Source of the DNA: Nothopassalora personata
Taxonomy: Eukaryota > Ascomycota > Dothideomycetes > Mycosphaerellales > Mycosphaerellaceae
Length of the DNA stretch: 64,000 nt
Direction of reading: 5' to 3'
Assembly: GCA_033816765.1 (NCBI GenBank)
Contig: CM066289.1
Span: 3,410,001 to 3,474,000, forward strand
The notes below the pieces were generated by a model, which was not told where the DNA came from, did no database searches, and saw only the letters and a list, made by a program, of their open reading frames with translations. This document shows positions 33,428-44,999 of this stretch, in pieces. Numbering within the stretch: position 1 is the stretch's first letter; the number at the start of each line of letters is the position of its first letter. Position numbers and translations under genes: made by a program.

Positions 33428-34912
33428 ATGCCACGATACAGGTCGCTGATCACCGTCCTGGTGACATCGATCTGTGTCTTGGGGCTTTGGACACTCTGGC
33501 GCCGCGATCTCGGAGACCAACAAACACCATTGGGCCCAGCCCTGGAAGCCATCGGCAGCAAGGCGGACAATAGCTATGCCAGCTCAAACACAATTTCTGA
33601 CGCTGACGACTGGTGGCCACACATTGAGGAAGTGATGGAGTTGAAGCCCATGAGCATGAAAGAAGCCAAAGCCGGCTGCGCCTGGAAAGATCTCGATCCT
33701 ATCAACTTTCAATTCACCGACCAAGAGAACCCTTTTGTCGATATCGAATGGGTGCGCAATGATACCAGCGACACGATCATCGACCAGAAGAGGACAGATT
33801 GGCAACACTTCCTGATGCAAGACACTATTCCCTACGGGGACATTTCAAGCAAGCTCAATGGACGGGGGATCGTGATCGTAGGAGGCCAGAGCCAGAGCTT
33901 TCATCGCATCAAGGTTCTCCTTCGTCAATTGAAGAAGCTCGGCTCCACCATCCCAGTCGAGCTTCATTACTGGGACGATGAGAGGAACCAGAAGAAGCGG
34001 GACGAACTGATGAGCCTGCGGAGCTACATTGCATTTAACGATATATCCTCTCCTCACAACATCTACAAGACCCAGCGAGCAGGATCCATGCTCATGGTGA
34101 ACTACCAGCTCAAGACAGCCGCAGTACTCAACTCCAACTTCGCCGAAATCTTGCTCATCGACAGCGACAACATCCCTACAGTGCGCCCAGAGGAGCTCTT
34201 CGAGTCCAAAACCTACAAAGAGCACGGCACAGTCTTCTGGCCAGACATCGCTCGCACAAGAGTCAACAACCCCATCTGGGCCATCACCAACACAGCCTGC
34301 CGCGTCGACGAATTCGAACAAGAAAGCGGACAAGCCCTAATCGACAAACGCAAGTTCTGGTATCATCTCCAGCTCGCAATGTTCTTCATCAACCACACCA
34401 ACTCGCCATACTACAACAACATCCTCCTCGGCGACAAAGACACCTTTCGCTTCGCCTGGCACGCCCTGAAGACATCCTACGGCAAACCAGCCCACTGGCT
34501 CGCCATCGTCGGCCTGAAAATGAAACCCGACCACTTCTGCGGCCACCACTTCGCGCAGTTCCATCCCGATCGCGAAGATGGCCGCGTAGCATTCATGCAT
34601 GGCGGTCTGCTCAAGACGATGGACCGACAAGTCATGGCATGGCACCGCAAGAGTAACGGAGGCATCTTCCACGCGTACAAGACCAGCGTCAAGCCCTTCG
34701 ATCCTGCAGAGTTGACGAGGTCGGAGATCAAATTTGACGACGCGGCTTATTGGCAGGACAAGCCGAGCGATGTGGAAGTGCAGATGTGTACGGACATGAA
34801 GGATATGGTGGCACAGCCGTTCGACGAGCTGCTCAAGGGCTTTAATTGGGTCTTTGAGGAGATTGGAGGGTATTGGCTGATTGATAGTGACGAGTTCAAG
34901 AGTGGTACTTAG
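33428..34912 (+). CDS. GT71 alpha-mannosyltransferase (MNN1/MNN2 family), 494 aa
   Basis: A type II Golgi membrane protein by its layout. It has a short basic cytoplasmic end, a signal anchor at about residues 7-23 (LITVLVTSICVLGLWTLW), a stem to ~residue 130, then the catalytic domain. The domain opens with GRGIVIVGG..., and the metal/GDP-mannose-binding DxD is D245-S-D247 in EILLIDSDNIP. Other family landmarks are GTVFWPDI, QESGQALIDK, ILLGDKDTFRFAW and FCGHHFAQFHP. Family members add alpha-1,2 or alpha-1,3 mannose to cell-wall mannoproteins using GDP-mannose. Which linkage this one makes cannot be read from sequence. Single exon, no lesion. ATG context is AACATGC. Confidence 0.9.
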   Translation: MPRYRSLITVLVTSICVLGLWTLWRRDLGDQQTPLGPALEAIGSKADNSYASSNTISDADDWWPHIEEVMELKPMSMKEAKAGCAWKDLDPINFQFTDQENPFVDIEWVRNDTSDTIIDQKRTDWQHFLMQDTIPYGDISSKLNGRGIVIVGGQSQSFHRIKVLLRQLKKLGSTIPVELHYWDDERNQKKRDELMSLRSYIAFNDISSPHNIYKTQRAGSMLMVNYQLKTAAVLNSNFAEILLIDSDNIPTVRPEELFESKTYKEHGTVFWPDIARTRVNNPIWAITNTACRVDEFEQESGQALIDKRKFWYHLQLAMFFINHTNSPYYNNILLGDKDTFRFAWHALKTSYGKPAHWLAIVGLKMKPDHFCGHHFAQFHPDREDGRVAFMHGGLLKTMDRQVMAWHRKSNGGIFHAYKTSVKPFDPAELTRSEIKFDDAAYWQDKPSDVEVQMCTDMKDMVAQPFDELLKGFNWVFEEIGGYWLIDSDEFKSGT

Positions 34913-36139
34913 GACGGTACCAGAAGCGAGCGCTTCAGATGTTGCGATGATGACTCCCGAAACCACGCTTGTGCCCATCAGTAGGCATCAACACCGGTGC
35001 TAGATAGAAGTCCGTATCCGTGACACTGCACGAAGCGCCGATTCCAATGGATAGAGCAGTCTCACCTGCGACGCAGTAGTATCATCGCTTCAACCCCAGC
35101 CTGCGCACATACGAGGCGAAGCAACGCGCCACGACCATAATAACCCCATAGCATCATAACCGTTATTCCAAGCCTGAAACCCCTAGCTCAACGGCGGCTA
35201 AGCATAGCCTGCCTCCCGCAGTATCGCAAAATCTCCACAGGGCACATAGCGTAGCGTAGCATAGCGGAGCGCAGAACCAGAACAACCACAACACACCACC
35301 CGCGCGCCGCGCACATGAAGCAAAAAGCCACGAAAAAAAAATTCCAAAGAAATTCCCAATCGCGCCTTGGGCTGCGGTGCATACTATGCCTGCCACCATC
35401 GTAGGCGAGATCCCTCGCTATCGCGTCAGAGCCGTTCGCTGATGTTGATGGTAGACCACTAACATCACCAACGCCGTGAAAGTGGCCGTGGTGGGTTTGC
35501 TGGCTCACTACGGTCAGCGACGCGTGCAGCAGCCGATTGCCGTGACCGTCGCGCTCGCTGCTTCGGCGGCACAGATGAAAAGGAGAAGGAGAAGGAGATG
35601 CGCGACGAGGCGGAGATGCTGTTTGTTCTGGGGCGTGGAGATTTGGGTTGGGTTGAGGAAGGGGGAGAAGGAGAAGGAGGAGAAGGAGAAGGAGGAGAGG
35701 AGAGCATTCTGCGCTGGTCGCGTGGCAGTGAATACTTTGGTTGAATGAGATGACGGGGTTGGCTTTATTGTACTACCGTGCGCGTGTATGATGCTGTGAA
35801 GCTGGTTGATACCGTGGACTATAATTGTGGGGGTGGTGCTTCGTGTTTACAGCTCCGAGTGATGTACACTGCGCCGGCCTTGGGATGACTGAGATTGAGC
35901 CACCGAGGTGAGGGTCCCATTGCTTCCAGTTGGTGTAGACTTGCACGCGGTCTCGAGGATCGAAGTTTGTATCTAAGACTGGACTCGGTCTTATCACTTC
36001 CTCGTCATTCAGTACCGACTCGCGATCCAGCTCGATTCTTTACTCAAATGCCCCATAGCTTAGCTGCGACAGTGTCGCTCCGCGGAGGGTCGACATGATT
36101 GCCTTCAGAGCTGCGGGTGCAGTGAGAGCGTAGCGACAA
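34913..36139. other. Intergenic DNA with a purine-rich microsatellite
   Basis: No supported gene. A GGAGAA/GGAGGA-type run occupies 35578-35600 and 35664-35703. Short ORFs on both strands have no recognisable features. Confidence 0.5.
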
Positions 36140-36486
36140 CATTCACGCAGAATGACATATCCGTCGCGTTCTGCCTTTCACTTCTCGGTACGTAAAGTCT
36201 TGCGGGTTGTCCTCGTTTCCTTCGTGCTTGCGGCGGGCTTCAGTATCGAAGCACTTGCTGCACTCATCTGCTGCAGAAGCCAGCGGCTGCTGAGCCACGT
36301 GCACAATAAGCTTTTCCAGATTTGGCGGTAAGAACTCAACCATGTTGCGATACTGGCACGGCTCTCGTGCTGGATTATAACGATGAAGGATGTGTGTTCC
36401 CAGAAAGCTTTAATTTCCAATGCAAACATTTTCATCGCTGTGGCTTGGGACAGTTCTACACCGTTGAACTGATAGAGTGAGTCATC

Positions 36487-37150
36487 TTATGACAGAAGCT
36501 GTCGATTGTCGACCCGCAGAACTTCGACCTTCGGGCAATGTTGTACTGCCACCCAATTGACTACGCCGTGGGGAATGTCCAACGAATGCCATTCGCGCTT
36601 GCCGTGCCGTTCGACCGCTGATTCAGCCCATCTACACTCCAGTCGTCGTAGCAGAGGCAGATCTTGGAGGGCGATCTCGAGGCAGACCTCGAAGATCATG
36701 CAGCGCCGAAGCACAAGCGTCACGCTGTGTGTATTTGGAAGAGCACAGATTCGACTTCACTGGGAAACAGAGTCATAGCCTTGATCGTAGGCCTCTGCAG
36801 GAGATCGCAATGGCGTTGGGAGAGGATGTTGTGCTCTGCATCTGGTGTGCGTACACGGAGGCTCTTTAGCAAAGTCGGCTGCTCTTCTTGCGCTGCACTA
36901 GGAATTCGACCCGAAGACGCAATTGATCGGCGGAATCCCGATGCTTGAACCAGGTTTGCCATGATCGAGCCTCTCCAACTTGGGGTTGTGATGTCCATGT
37001 ACTCGAAGGCTTGACAAAGAAGGACTAGAAGAGCCACCAGGGCATGAATTTTGCCATTCGCGGCGCAGTGATAGAAGTCGCGCGTGGAGATCCTGTTTGG
37101 GCCGAACGTTTGTGGGACTATTCGGTGAGCTGCCTCTTGGAGATTTCATG
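36487..37150 (-). pseudogene. Possible decayed F-box/LRR-like gene
   Basis: Minus-strand frames 37037-36720 (HALVALLVLLCQAFEYMDI..., LLKSLRVRTPD) and 36723-36487 (FEVCLEIALQDLPLLRRLEC, HSLDIPHGVV, CPKVEVLRVD) overlap end to end. They read like one leucine-rich fungal protein broken by a frameshift at about 36720. The Leu spacing suggests F-box-associated repeats, but no F-box is seen. Could also be a spliced gene or chance; no convincing start. Confidence 0.35.
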
Positions 37151-38031
37151 GATCAAGTTTCACCCTTATCACGAGCGCTCGCTCCAGGGGCTGCTCTCAT
37201 ATGGTCCGAGCAAAGAGCCGTGAGCTTGCTAGAGACTGTCCTGGATAGTGACCGTATACAATCGGTAAAGCTACTTGTCGTAAGCGCCTGGTGGCCAGGG
37301 CAAAGTTTGCGGTGGTTCTCAGCCGCTCTGAGCACTTCTGGTTGCTCCCTTGCAGTTTGACCGCAGTCGCAGGTGAAGTCTCTGCATCATCGGCGAGCTT
37401 GAGATGCTCCTACCGCTCACTACCAAGCACTTCCAACGAAGGAAGATGGAGACACCCGCGTATCTGGCCGAGAATCTCAGTTTGAAGTATCTGCTGTCTT
37501 GGTACCGCCGTGCCGGTATCAGTACCGTCAGTCATGAATGGTCTCAAACTGGCGTTTTGTCATGTGCAGAAGTAGGAGAGAAGACGAATGAGATATGAGG
37601 ACGAAAGAGCGGCTGGGTTTCTCACATCGACCGCATATCCTATTCAAGTCGTCCCCATCTGAAGTGGCCGACAATGGCAGGTGTGGTCGTGTATTATTAT
37701 GGTACAACCTAGTATGACCTTGGGTCAGGATAGGCAAACTGATGAGACATCAGGGAGTGTGGCGGCATGGCACTTCTGCATCGTGATGGTCCTGCATGGG
37801 CCTGAGGTTTGATATCCGCATTGGGAGATTGCGAGAGGCATGAGTCTCGCCTCAAATGTTGATGCTGTTGATGTTGCCGGCAGGAGCAGGAAAGTGGCTG
37901 CGAGAGAAGAAGAGCAACGGAAAGTGGAGTCTCGGTTCATCGGCCCTCGCGAGCATCGACTTCACCAACAGCAACACATTGTTGCAGCACTGAACCGTGA
38001 GATACATCTCCGTTCCGCAAATCCTACGAAC
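37151..38031. other. Intergenic, upstream of the monooxygenase
   Basis: No supported gene. The monooxygenase frame is open back to an ATG at 37840, so part of 37840-38031 could be coding if that start is used. Confidence 0.4.
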
Positions 38032-39964
38032 ATGGTCTCCTCTTCCAGTATTCGTGGTGGACAGAATGGACTCGACGGTCAGAAACTCGCCTTAAGCGTT
38101 CCCAACGGCCAACCTCGTAATGGACAGTCCACACCAGCAAGGAAGAAGCTAATCCTCAACGCCTTCGTGGAAATGTGTAAGCACTTGATCTGGAGAGTCG
38201 ATATTCATCAGCTGAGGAATCCATATCCAGGCCCCGGCCATCAGAGTCCAGGTCTTTGGCGCCATCCTAACGACCGCTCCTCCAACTTCAACTCAATTCA
38301 GCATTGGATCGACTTGGCGCAGTTACTGGTAAGTCGAAACGAGCATCCGCGATATAGCTCAAACAAACCACATACCCCGAGCGACCACAAATCCCAGTGT
38401 TGAAATCTGCCAATGGCTACGAAAAGCATAATCGCAATACCTGCTCCCTATGCCCTATCCCCACCCCACCGATCCCACCTCCCGACACTCCAACACTAAC
38501 CACCCCTCCCCCGCAGGAACGAGCCCACTTCCAAGGCATCTTCATCGCCGACGTCCTCGGCGGCTACGACGTGTACAACGGCCCCAAAAACCTCTCCCCA
38601 GCCATCAGATCAGGTGCACAATGGCCCGTCAACGAGCCCCTCTCCGTCGTCCCAGCCATGGCAGCAGCAACCAAAAGCATAGGGCTAATTTCTCGCTTAG
38701 GCGTGACAATCTCGACGACCTACGAACAACCGTACCATCTTGCCAGAAGGCTTAGCACGGTGGATCATTTGACCGACGGACGGCTCGGTTGGAATGTCGT
38801 GACGGGATACCTCGACTCCGCGGCTCGGAATCTCGCCAATGGCGCGGAGAAGAACCTTGGCCATGAGGAGAGGTATGAAATGTGTGAGGAGTACATGGAG
38901 GTGCGTATCAGTCCTTCCTCTCTCTCTCTCACACACACCCTCTGCATTGCGAAGTGACTGACGCCATTGATCTGTCCAGGTCGTGTACAAACTCATGAAC
39001 GCCTCCTGGCGCACCGACGCCGTCAAACTCGACAGACTCTCAGGAGTTCATACAGATCCAGAACTGGTGCGACAAATCGACCACCAGGGAAAACACTTCA
39101 CAGTCCCCGGCCCCCACTTCTGCGCCCCCTCCCCTCAACGCACACCCGTAATTTACCAAGCCGGCACTTCCTCAGCCGGTAAAAGATTCGCCGCCCGGCA
39201 CGCCGAAGCCGTCTTCGTATCGCAGCACTCTCCCTCGGCCGTGTCGAAAAATGTGGCAGAGATTCGGAAGCGAGCCGGTGAGCTGGGAAGGGATCCCGCC
39301 AGTATCAAAGTCCTCGCGAAATTCTGCCCGATCCTCGGGAAATCTCAGGAAGAAGCAGACGCCAAGTATCGTGATTACATCCAATATGGCGACTACGAAG
39401 GTGCGCTGGCGTTGTTTGGGGGCTGGACGGGGGTGGATATGGGGCCTTATGGTGATGACGAGGAGTTACGGTCTGTGGAGAGTAATGCTATTAGGAGCTA
39501 TATCGAGGGGTTGATTAGGGTGGCGCCGGATGTGAATGGTGGGAAGTGGACGAAAAAGACGTTGGCGGAGCATATTATGGTGGGTGGGTTGGGGGCGACG
39601 TGTGTAGGGACGGCGGAGAAAGTGGCGGATGAGATGGAGAGGTGGGTGGAGGAGGGAGGGGTGGATGGGTTCAATGTTGTGAGTCCGAGGGCGATTCTGA
39701 GATGAAGCCGTTGGGTGGTTGCTGACTTGGTGGTGACAGGCGTATGCGTTGACGCCGCAGACTTTTGAGGATGTGATTGAGATTTTAATCCCGGAGCTGC
39801 GGAAGCGTGGGTTGTTCTGGGAGGACTATTGTGTACCTGGTGGGACGTATCGCGAGAATCTCTATGAGCGGCCTGGGCACAAGGAGCCTCCAGTCGGCCA
39901 TCCAGCTGAGAAGCTTATTTATGAATCCAAGTCGTCGATGTGGGACATTCTCGTGTCTTATTAG
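38032..39964 (+). CDS. FMN-dependent luciferase-like monooxygenase (NtaA/SnaA/DszA family), 516 aa
   Basis: Five exons: 38032-38176, 38231-38328, 38517-38900, 38980-39678, 39740-39964. All junctions are GT...AG and keep the frame (ATGT|GCCCCGG; CTG|GAACGA; GAG|GTCGTG; GTT|GCGTAT). The protein has the family's opening (RKKLILNAFVEM, GHQSPGLWRHP), then IFIADVLGGYDVY, the flavin-site stretch LTDGRLGWNVVTGYLDSAARN, and PVIYQAGTSSAGKRFAARHAEAVF. It ends with VDGFNVAYALTPQTFEDVIEILIPELRKRG and a YRENLYERPG tail. Relatives use FMNH2 from a partner reductase and O2 on xenobiotics or sulphur/nitrogen compounds (nitrilotriacetate, dibenzothiophene sulphone). No reductase gene is beside it and the substrate is unknown. 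Start: ATG 38032 gives a normal length; ATG 37840 would add 64 low-complexity residues. Confidence 0.9.
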
Positions 39965-40188
39965 ATGAGAGTAGTCGGTGTCGAGGATTGTGAGGTTTGA
40001 TCGACGGCGGGTCGACGGAACTTGTCATGCCGGTGGTGTTGGATATCGTTGTGAAGAGGGACGCATTAGCGAGGAGGGCACGACATGTGAGAGCTGCTGC
40101 AGTCGAAGGACATTATTATTGTGCATATGCCATATGCCCGTCGGCGGTGTTCAGTGAATCCGGTGTGGGATTTCTACAGTACGTACTA

Positions 40189-40271
40189 TAGCATGCATAC
40201 ATAGCATGCATACATAGCATGCATACATAGCATGCATACATAGCATGCATACATAGCATGCATACATAGCA
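40189..40271. repeat. Minisatellite, six copies of TAGCATGCATACA
   Basis: Six perfect 13-bp units (40189-40266) plus a partial. Each unit contains the self-complementary core GCATGC/ATGCAT. Confidence 0.95.
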
Positions 40272-40772
40272 TTAGTGCTGAGGCCGCGTTTCAAGGTGAA
40301 ACACCGGGCGGGCGCCTCTTCTTGGGACGGCTGCGGTCCGCGCTTCAAGCGGCCAACCGAATGAAGCGACTGGACTGGGGAACATGTTATACTGTACATG
40401 TACATGGGCAAAATGGGGTTGTCATGCTGGAAAAAGACTTTTGACGCGCAGAGTCCCCGGCCACTCCATGTCTCCCCTTCTCCGGCCAACGGACAACGAA
40501 CAACGAACAACATACAACAACACAATGATGATGATCATCATCATCATCATGCATGTGTAGAGCGTTGTTGTTGTTGTTGTTGTGGTGGTGGTGGTGGTGT
40601 TACTGTCTTGCGTTGCATCGTGATGGGCTTCGAGCGTTGTTGCTAGGCCTTTAAGCAGCAGCTGGGACTAAGAATAGACGCTCTGCTCTTGCAGCCACCG
40701 AACCGAACATCTACAGTACTATCCCAGCCGTCCACCCTCACCTTCTTTCCCATATACAGTACACACACAGTA

Positions 40773-40774
40773 CC

Positions 40775-40809
<35 letters not shown>

Positions 40810-40842
40810 AACAACAACAACAACAACACACACACACACACC
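40773..40842. repeat. CAA/CA microsatellite in the 5' region of the SH3 gene
   Basis: A run of ACA triplets with one ATA interruption passes into CACACA. It is about 200 bp before the ATG at 41046, within the likely promoter or 5' leader. Confidence 0.9.
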
Positions 40843-41045
40843 ACACCAACGCGCGCGAACCGCATACGGACCTCCGGAGGGGACAGCGCCGGCTGCATCG
40901 TCAGGCATCCCACACACAGTGCCACACACCGCAGCACATACACACCACACCACGAGCCCGAAGCCCGACTGCGAGAGACTGTAAGCATCGTCGTCACGCG
41001 GGCCGGTGTTGCGCAGCACGAGTCGGGGCGGTGCACGCGCGAACC

Positions 41046-42359
41046 ATGGTCACCTCCACCACATCATCCTCACAGCCACAAGCTTCCCGCATCGACACTC
41101 CCGCGGTGCCCACGTTATCGCTGTCGCCGTTGCCGTCGCCGTCGCCCGACACGGAACATCCCCCGGTCCACGACGACCGTCGCCAGCAGCGAGACTGCAT
41201 ACCGTCCTACCCCGAGGACAGAATGTCATCGCACTCGAAGCGAACATCGCGGTCGCACCCACACTCAACCAACGCCCTCCCGCCCGTCCAGTCGAGTCTG
41301 TCTTACGCCCTCGTCCGAGACTTTGCGTATCCCACCTTCCACCCACTGCACTTCGGCGCAGCACCCGCGGACCCATCAGGCGCGACCCCACCCTATCCAG
41401 AGGGGCATGCAGGTCGGAGGATGTCGGAATCAGCAGAAGGAAGCTCGGCAGCAGGACGAGGGACGTTTGCGGCCGGACCGTGGGGAGGAGACGGTCACAT
41501 GTACAATGACCCGGATCATGCAGGCATGCAGTCGCTCCCGAGTACGAGCTTCGCCAGTGCAGAGGAATGGGGAGACGACGAGACGAGCTTCCGGAAAACG
41601 AAGCATCGCAAGAGCAGATCATACGCAGACATTCCCAACTATGAGCGAGGCAGGCGGCGGGAGAGTGGCAATCGGGCCAGCAGAGACTCGGATGCATCAC
41701 AACCACATGATCCTGCAGGGAGGGACGCATTACGGCAAAGTCGTGGCCAGCCGGAGAATGGCGAGCTGGGAGCATCGGGACGTAGGGATTCCCATTTCGC
41801 CGGCACGTTACCCAGTCGGAGCTTCCATACAAGTCAGCCCGTCGATCCAGATGAAGACATCCCGCTCGACGCCGAACCATCCACCCATTCGCCGCAGCGG
41901 GAAAGCTTGGGACCAGAGGACGAGGAGTATGCCGGGCCAAGTCTGGCATTGTACAGCTTCGAACCGGAAAACGACAACGAACTACGGCTGACGGAAGGTC
42001 AGACCGTACTGGTTGCATACCGCCATGGCCAAGGCTGGCTCGTGGCGGAGAATCCACAAACTGGCGAGCAAGGTCTGATACCCGAGCAGTATGTACGGCT
42101 CCTCCGAGATATTGAAGGCTGGGATGAGGAACGGGGAGGCTTCATCGATGATGACGAGGATATGTCGCCGGAGGCGGAGAGCTTGGCGATCGATGAGAAG
42201 GAGCTCGAGGCGAACGCCAGCGCACAGGTCAGTCAACTACCCAGCAACCCCGAGGCCGCACGACATGGTCCTGACGAGAACAAAGTTTCAGAAGCATCAA
42301 AGTCGGCCGCAGGCGCCGCATACGGCGACAATTGCGATTTAGATAATTCCAAGGCATAA
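41046..42359 (+). CDS. SH3-domain protein, Nbp2/Skb5-like, 437 aa
   Basis: Single exon starting at AACCATGGT. The N-terminal ~290 residues are Ser/Pro/Arg-rich and probably disordered, with a possible phosphorylation patch (RKTKHRKSRSYADIP). One SH3 domain lies at about residues 297-352: GPSLALYSFEPENDNELRL, then EGQTVLVAYRHGQGWLVA, then LIPEQYVRLL, with the ALYSF, GWLVA and PxxYV landmarks of a peptide-binding SH3. An acidic tail follows (EGWDEERGGFIDDDEDMSPE). This arrangement is that of Nbp2 (budding yeast) and Skb5 (fission yeast), adaptors that bring a type 2C phosphatase to MAP-kinase pathways. Assignment rests on the SH3 plus the acidic tail and is inference. A long antisense ORF (41050-42057) is a shadow. 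Confidence 0.8.
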   Translation: MVTSTTSSSQPQASRIDTPAVPTLSLSPLPSPSPDTEHPPVHDDRRQQRDCIPSYPEDRMSSHSKRTSRSHPHSTNALPPVQSSLSYALVRDFAYPTFHPLHFGAAPADPSGATPPYPEGHAGRRMSESAEGSSAAGRGTFAAGPWGGDGHMYNDPDHAGMQSLPSTSFASAEEWGDDETSFRKTKHRKSRSYADIPNYERGRRRESGNRASRDSDASQPHDPAGRDALRQSRGQPENGELGASGRRDSHFAGTLPSRSFHTSQPVDPDEDIPLDAEPSTHSPQRESLGPEDEEYAGPSLALYSFEPENDNELRLTEGQTVLVAYRHGQGWLVAENPQTGEQGLIPEQYVRLLRDIEGWDEERGGFIDDDEDMSPEAESLAIDEKELEANASAQVSQLPSNPEAARHGPDENKVSEASKSAAGAAYGDNCDLDNSKA

Positions 42360-43130
42360 AACAGCTGGCTGAGAGGCTTGGTTGTTGTGTTACGTGCGCT
42401 GCTCTTTCATCCAAGACTCCATTTTCCGGTGCCAGCCGTCGCTGTCCTGCCGTGCGCGGGCGATTCTGACTGTCCAGATACCCTCTGCATGATGAGGGTT
42501 CCAGCAAGAACCCTGACTTCCCAAAGTGTGGGCCAGACGCGTCGAGAGACTGCGATGGACCCCGCCATAGACCAAACGTGCCCTGGGAGAAGGGCATGTT
42601 TTAAGGCCATTGCTTTGGGAGCGAGCCGAGTGGAATCGTTTGAACTGTAGCCACGGTCGATGTGACAAGTCCTTCCGGCCATGCTTGCTGCGACGTACTC
42701 TGCCGTCAAACGCGGACAGAATGCTACGCCGGGTCCAAGCATTCTTGCCTGGGAGTTCGCGCGCGTCGGTCCAGGAGACATGTAACTCCGAGCAGGCGGG
42801 TTACAGCCATTTTCATTGTAAGGAGTGTCTCCCTACTGCATTACCCCCTTCAAGACCGAGAGCTGGCCAAGCGTGTGGAGACGGAGGCTATGTCATATGA
42901 GCATTGAAAATTTCATCTCGGGACCGCTGCAATGCTGAGAACGTAGAGACCAGGCTATTAATCTATCTATGCGTTATATCGCTCTGAAGTCTGTTCGTTC
43001 GTTCTTGCGCCACGAGGACGAGATCGAGATCGAGATCCACGTGGCTCGCGTGTTGTGGTAGGAAATGGAAGGGTTCGTGACGTGGCGTGGGTATGCTAGC
43101 ATCACAGCTTTTGACTGTTGTGTTGCTGCT

Positions 43131-43322
43131 GGAATGATGATGTTGCACTGCTGTCATTTCGGCCACTCGACCTCCAGTATGGGAGAAGTCATGGATAGAT
43201 GGAAGACTGGTTGAAAAGTTCCCCCTGGAATGACGATCTTGCACTGCTATCATTCCAACCACTCGACCCCCGGTATGGAAGAAGTCATGGATAGATGGAA
43301 GACTGGTTTGAAAAGTGCCCCT
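43131..43322. repeat. 96-bp tandem duplication, diverged
   Basis: Two head-to-tail copies starting GGAATGATGATGTTGC and GGAATGACGATCTTGC. Several differences are C/T and G/A. Confidence 0.85.
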
Positions 43323-44663
43323 GGGACGAGGCACAACGCCACGCGTGACGCCCATGCTGAGCACTCATGCATGCGAGAGGTAGCTTCCTTCGCTTGTCCC
43401 GTGTTTTGTTTGAACATCTCGTGACGGCACAGAGAATCTCCACAGGGATGATGGATCCTCATGCTCGCCATGGCACACACGGGACTCAACTTCCTAGAAC
43501 CTTCACGTTCCAATCCTGCCTGTTCTTCCTCCCTAGGGAAGTGAGTGTATCATCGGGAAGAAGCGCGAGTGTCACTGTCACCATCCACGGTCTATGCATA
43601 GAGAGGACGGACATGGACCTTTTGCGAAAATGTGCAAAATCTAGAATCTAATGCACGCGCGCTCCGCCAGGGGGGGGTTTTTTTTTCGAGGCCTGTGTGT
43701 GCTTCAGTGAAGAGTATGATCCTGATCCTGATCCTAGATGGAGCCAGGAGCCAGGAGCCATATCTGACAGCCTTGTACAATGTGTCTGTCTTGTGATGGA
43801 ATTTTTTTCTTTCCCGCCGGCCCGGTCGATCCCAACTGTATTGGCACGGGCCGGGAGAGGAGGCCGGGCGAAAAGCGCTGATGGCGAATAATGTATTCTT
43901 GTTCTGTTTGTAGATATGATACATGTATTATGTATATACGTATGCCTCCTCACGACGCGGCGTTTCGACATGGAAGTTTGGCAGCGCGAGTAGATGAGAT
44001 TTGGCCGGCGTTCGTGGTGTGCTCGTGCTCCGCATGAGTGTGCAGTTCGGCAGACAATCCACGGAGCGAGGGACTTGGGATTTTGGTGAGGAGATTGAGG
44101 GTTGGAGCCCCCCTCCCCTCCCCTTTTTTTTGCCGTTGCGAAGGTGGTGGTAGCATGATGCGGGGACTGTACCTGTGACCTGTGTAGATGTGGGTACCGT
44201 AGTATGGGTGTGTATGGTATGTATTCCTTGGTCTCATCCCAACGAGGCCGGGCAGATGGCGATTGTAGCAGGCTGAGACACCTTGTCTTGTCTCGATGGA
44301 TGCCTTATCAAGATGACCCTCGAACCCCTTGGGCCTTATCCTCTTCATCGACCTGGCCTCTCCTTCCCCTGGGTCGTCTACGCTACAGGCGTCGTCGACT
44401 CTGCGCTCCTCTACACCAGTCGGCAGGAGCTATGTCGTCTTCAAAAGGATCCCGCCTGCCCGTCCAACTCCAACCACGGAGATGCTGCTCCACTGATCTT
44501 GGAGTTTCCATACGGCAATGCCCGCTTGTCATCGTCGGGAATTGAGCGTGGAGGCTATCTTGTCTCTGCACCTGGTGATATGGCTCATGAGTCCTGTGCT
44601 CCAAGGAGAGGTCTGGATATCAAGGGACCGTGTCCGGGCCAAGCTCTTGGAGGCTGGCCAGTG

Positions 44664-44735
44664 GCTCTCTCTCTCTCTCTCCCTCCCTCTCCCTCCCTCT
44701 CCCTCCCTCTCTCTCCCTCTCTCTCTCTCTCTTCC
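44664..44735. repeat. CT/CCCT microsatellite
   Basis: CTCTCTCT tracts with CCCTCCCTCT blocks; pyrimidine-only for about 70 bases. Confidence 0.95.
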
Positions 44736-44999
44736 TCTCGTGCTCTTCACTTACACGGTAGGAAACCATGTTGACTCCTACGCGCAATACTTCAGTTCTC
44801 CTTCGGGACCAAAGTCCCTTCTGCTATACGGAGCCGCATCGTTCCTATACGAGCTATTCTCTGGCGAGGGCGGGCGTCCAGCTGAAGCCCTAAGTCACTT
44901 CGCTTTCCGATCTGTCGCCGCTAGTGCGGACAGCACTTTCAGACCATGATGTCCTTCTTCTCCATCGACGAAGCCGACGATGGAGCCTACGAGGAGAAT

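Larger units (their letters stand above)
39965..41045. other. Intergenic DNA dense in simple repeats, upstream of the SH3 gene
   Basis: Contains the 13-bp minisatellite at 40189-40266, GAT/CAT repeats at 40525-40550, GTT then GGT runs at 40563-40599, and a long CAA run changing to CA at 40773-40842. No supported gene. Confidence 0.6.

Noticed and set aside
40150..40525. 124-codon minus-strand ORF with CYVCMLCMHAM repeats
   Set aside because: Translation of the 13-bp minisatellite.
41050..42057. 335-codon minus-strand ORF
   Set aside because: Shadow of the SH3 gene; Arg/Ser/Cys-rich with no motif.
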